From the NCBI GenBank assembly GCA_947630155.1, contig CANRGM010000023.1:1-16217 (forward strand): a stretch of DNA of 16,217 nucleotides. The letters are read 5' to 3'. A model generated the notes under the pieces. It worked only from the letters and a program-made list of their open reading frames with translations. It did not search any database and was not told the DNA's origin. Origin of the DNA: an uncultured Clostridia bacterium. GTDB lineage: Bacteria > Bacillota > Clostridia > TANB77 > CAG-508. The translations under genes were made by a program, and so were the position numbers. Below are positions 14,394 to 16,217 of the stretch, piece by piece. Every line of letters starts with the position of its first letter. Within the stretch, counting starts at the first letter, position 1.

Positions 14394-14972
14394 TCATAAA
14401 ATAATAGGCTGAATTTGTTCGTTCTCCAATGCTTTGCTCAAAGTTTCTTCTATATATTCTGGATCAAATACTAATGAATTAGGTTTAGTAATTGGGTTAT
14501 CCTGTCTAAATGGCACAAAATAATAATTTCTTCTATTTAGTAATTTTCCGATATTTTCAGCACTTCCTGATAAAGCATCATTTGTAGATATAGCAATAAC
14601 CAATGGTCTTTGATTTCTTAAATGTGATTTTGCAGCCATAACTACTGGTGTATCTGTCACACCATTGGCAAGTTTTGCAATAGTATTTCCAGAACATGGC
14701 GCTATCAACATAATATCTGTCATTTTCTTAGGACCTATTGGTTCAGCTTCTTGAATAGTATGGATAATATCTTTATTAGATATTTGTTTAATCTTATTTA
14801 TATGTTCTAAAGCAGTTCCAAATTTAGTATCTAAATTATAAGCATTATAAGACATTATAGGAATAACTTCAGCTCCTAACTTAACTAATTTTTCCATTTG
14901 CTCTATAGTTTTTTCAAATGTGCAAAATGAACCAGTAAGAGCAAATCCTACTTTTATATTTTTTAGACTCAA
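14394..14972 (-). CDS. dpaB: Dipicolinate synthase subunit B
   Basis: The 192-aa flavoprotein-fold subunit works with DpaA to make dipicolinic acid in the mother cell, which is then loaded into the forespore core. Family sequences visible are GFALTGSFCTF (9-19), GAEVIPIMSY (33-42), EAEPIGPKK (75-83), APCSGNT (91-97), ISTNDALSG (128-136) and FVPFRQDNP. The start is TTG (14972) with AAGGAGG 7 bases upstream. dpaA is not adjacent, unlike the common dpaA-dpaB order, so this copy appears monocistronic and DpaA must lie elsewhere. A sigma-K-type promoter stands about 40 bases upstream. Confidence 0.93.
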   Translation of the reverse strand: MSLKNIKVGFALTGSFCTFEKTIEQMEKLVKLGAEVIPIMSYNAYNLDTKFGTALEHINKIKQISNKDIIHTIQEAEPIGPKKMTDIMLIAPCSGNTIAKLANGVTDTPVVMAAKSHLRNQRPLVIAISTNDALSGSAENIGKLLNRRNYYFVPFRQDNPITKPNSLVFDPEYIEETLSKALENEQIQPIIL

Positions 14973-15009
14973 TATACTTCCTCCTTTTTTCTATAGTTTT
15001 CTCTACTAT

Positions 15010-15037
15010 TATAGTATGTAATTATGTAAATAAAAGT
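15010..15037 (-). promoter_or_regulatory. Sigma-K-type promoter of dpaB
   Basis: On the minus strand TCAC, with its AC at 15037-15036, is followed by 17 bases and CATACTATA (15018-15010), matching the mother-cell sigma-K pattern AC-N16/17-CATAnnnTA. In Bacillus the dipicolinate synthase genes are sigma-K dependent, which fits. A TATAAT overlaps the same place but has no good sigma-A -35 box. Confidence 0.6.
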
Positions 15038-15075
15038 GATTTAAAATTGATAAATATTTGTTTCTAAAATTTAAT

Positions 15076-15138
15076 AAACTGAAAACAAGAAAATACCTTA
15101 GATGCAGTGCAACTAAGGTATTTTCTTGTTTTCAGTTT
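15076..15138. terminator. 26-bp perfect hairpin, terminator of 3D-domain gene
   Basis: Bases 15076-15101 are perfectly complementary to 15113-15138 around an 11-base loop. On the minus strand it begins inside the stop codon of the 3D-domain gene and ends in a T-rich run. It insulates that gene from the dpaB promoter. Confidence 0.8.
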
Positions 15139-15991
15139 ACCAAGTTGTGGCAATGTCAAGCTGATAAGCATTATTATCTGCGAATCCTCCAGTATCACAA
15201 ACAATGCCCATCCCTAAAGAGGTTTCCACAAGGGTTCCTCTAGGTCGAACGTCAAGATTAGCAGCACACATTACCCAGTCTCCGTACATTTTGACACCAT
15301 CATGCCGAACCCAGTATGAATATGAGTAACCACATTGATTCATAATTGTAATTACTCCACTCATATCCAAGTTGTAAAAAGTTTCTTTACCTGATGGACC
15401 TTGAACAGTACCTGCATTTGCAGTAAGAACTACTCCCGTCCATGTAGTGCTTGGCATGGACACACACACATCTTCTTCATAAGCAACACATTCTTTATCA
15501 TATGATGTATCTGTGTAGTATGATTGATTACCGTCATATGTTTCTACACATAATTCATCATAAGAACTTTCTACTCCAACAAGAGTTACTGTAGTACCAG
15601 TAGTTGTTGAGTTGATACTAGTATTTGTTGCTGTAGTATCAGTAGATGTTGACATAGTGCTAGTAGTCGATGCTGTGGTATTAGTAGATGTTGTTGTAGT
15701 ATCACTAATTGTTGTAGTATCACTAATTGTTGTGGTATCACTGGTTGTTGCATTGGTAGTTATTGCTACCGATGTTGTTGTGCTTGCTGCTGTGGCTGTC
15801 GTTTGTGTACTTACACTGGAATTGCCATTATCTTCAGCTATCAGTGCATATACTGGCTCATACATTGGAATGTTACAAAGTGTAACTCCAAATACCAGTA
15901 TTACAAGCGACCGCCACTCGTACTTGACTCGATTGATAGGGAACTTTGCCACCACTTTCGTGGTCCGTTCTTTTGCGCGTCGTCGGACCAT
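15137..15991 (-). CDS. Secreted 3D-domain cell-wall protein
   Basis: The start is ATG 15991, with AAAGGAG 11 bases upstream; the frame is open back to 16081. The 284-aa product has a basic N-terminus, a hydrophobic signal segment (about 26-48, possible cleavage after VYA), and a Thr/Ser-rich linker (about 58-135) with tandem SDTTTI units. A C-terminal domain (about 195-284) carries the three Asp of the 3D family: D247 (NLDVRPRGT), D266 (CDTGGF) and D279 (QLDIATTW). 3D domains have the double-psi barrel fold of MltA/RlpA/Rpf-associated peptidoglycan enzymes. Six Cys (148, 168, 176, 220, 242, 265) could form disulfides. The gene is richer in G+C than its neighbours and has a perfect-consensus promoter. 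A role in wall remodelling is inferred. Confidence 0.8.
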   Translation of the reverse strand: MVRRRAKERTTKVVAKFPINRVKYEWRSLVILVFGVTLCNIPMYEPVYALIAEDNGNSSVSTQTTATAASTTTSVAITTNATTSDTTTISDTTTISDTTTTSTNTTASTTSTMSTSTDTTATNTSINSTTTGTTVTLVGVESSYDELCVETYDGNQSYYTDTSYDKECVAYEEDVCVSMPSTTWTGVVLTANAGTVQGPSGKETFYNLDMSGVITIMNQCGYSYSYWVRHDGVKMYGDWVMCAANLDVRPRGTLVETSLGMGIVCDTGGFADNNAYQLDIATTW

Positions 15992-16011
15992 TGCACAATC
16001 AACTCCTTTCT

Positions 16012-16087
16012 CCCCATTATGGGGTATAAGAATAATACATAGGTTCCTGGTTACAGAAACCTGGTTTTGGATATTTTCCAAAAAACC
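16012..16087 (-). promoter_or_regulatory. Structured 5' leader of 3D-domain gene
   Basis: The ~95-base leader can form three hairpins: one at 16063-16087 (GGTTTTGGA with TCCAAAAAACC), one at 16041-16062 (AGGTT with AACCT), and one at 16012-16024 (CCCCAT with ATGGGG) directly before the ribosome binding site. It does not match a riboswitch class I can recognise. Confidence 0.35.
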
Positions 16088-16094
16088 GTATAAT

Positions 16095-16124
16095 ATTATA
16101 TCATATTTACTATCTATTTGTCAA
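16095..16124 (-). promoter_or_regulatory. Consensus sigma-A promoter of 3D-domain gene
   Basis: On the minus strand TTGACA (16124-16119), an 18-base spacer and TATAAT (16100-16095): both hexamers match the consensus exactly. This suggests strong vegetative expression. Confidence 0.75.
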
Positions 16125-16217
16125 ACGCATTGTATCTCTCGTATGAGTTTTTGATTCTGGGGATTTATTTATTTTTCGATACTTTCGTACACTTATTTAA
16201 AAAATTGTTAGATTTAA

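Noticed and set aside
15010..15020. Sigma-A promoter for dpaB from the TATAAT at this place
   Set aside because: No acceptable -35 hexamer lies 16-18 bases upstream, while the sigma-K pattern fits both elements and the gene's biology.
15991..16100. ydaO (c-di-AMP) or c-di-GMP riboswitch in the 3D-domain gene leader
   Set aside because: The leader is too short for ydaO and none of the conserved G-rich motifs of either class are present.
15612..16154. Long Val-rich open frame on the plus strand opposite the 3D-domain gene
   Set aside because: It is the antisense shadow of the Thr/Ser-rich linker (ACN/ACT codons read back as GTN/AGT) and has no ribosome binding site.

Overview
The window is AT-rich DNA of Firmicutes type: strong AAGGAGG-like ribosome binding sites, several TTG starts, and consensus sigma-A promoters. 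It carries dpaB (dipicolinate synthase subunit B) behind a sigma-K-type promoter, so the host is very probably a spore-forming clostridium, perhaps one of the uncultured low-GC gut lineages. No rRNA, tRNA, CRISPR array or insertion sequence is visible.

Layout. Bases 1-75 hold the end of a RelE/ParE-like toxin gene. Bases 434-1916 carry two tandem paralogous lipoproteins with their own promoter and terminator. Bases 1917-3688 contain no convincing protein gene. Instead there is a ~200 nt candidate structured RNA (about 2320-2525), a cluster of four imperfect palindromic repeats (2744-3167) and a hairpin before a Nudix gene (3689-4189) whose base composition differs from its surroundings. A shared terminator separates that gene from a minus-strand operon (4239-6605) in reading order radical SAM enzyme, guanylate-kinase-like protein, DUF402 protein. 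The operon has its own promoter. A LysR regulator lies upstream behind a terminator, then a 74-aa unknown protein and decayed gene fragments (7737-8453), then an HD-domain phosphohydrolase and a CopZ-like metal chaperone.

Bases 9337-13173 (minus strand) form a second unusual module: a cytoplasmic BspA-type leucine-rich-repeat protein, a 75-aa protein translationally coupled to a HExxH metallopeptidase-like protein with an internal duplication, and two promoters with inverted repeats. The LRR promoter is back to back with that of a XerC/D-type tyrosine recombinase (13326-14300); the two -35 boxes lie inside one perfect 18-bp palindrome. After a shared terminator come dpaB and a secreted 3D-domain cell-wall protein with a perfect-consensus promoter and a structured leader.

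The two places most likely to hold something undescribed are (1) the radical SAM / kinase-like / DUF402 operon, whose kinase has lost the Glu that recognises guanine in guanylate kinases, and (2) the LRR / small protein / metallopeptidase module next to the recombinase. The candidate RNA at 2320-2525 is the best non-coding target. All assignments come from reading motifs by eye; no database search was possible.
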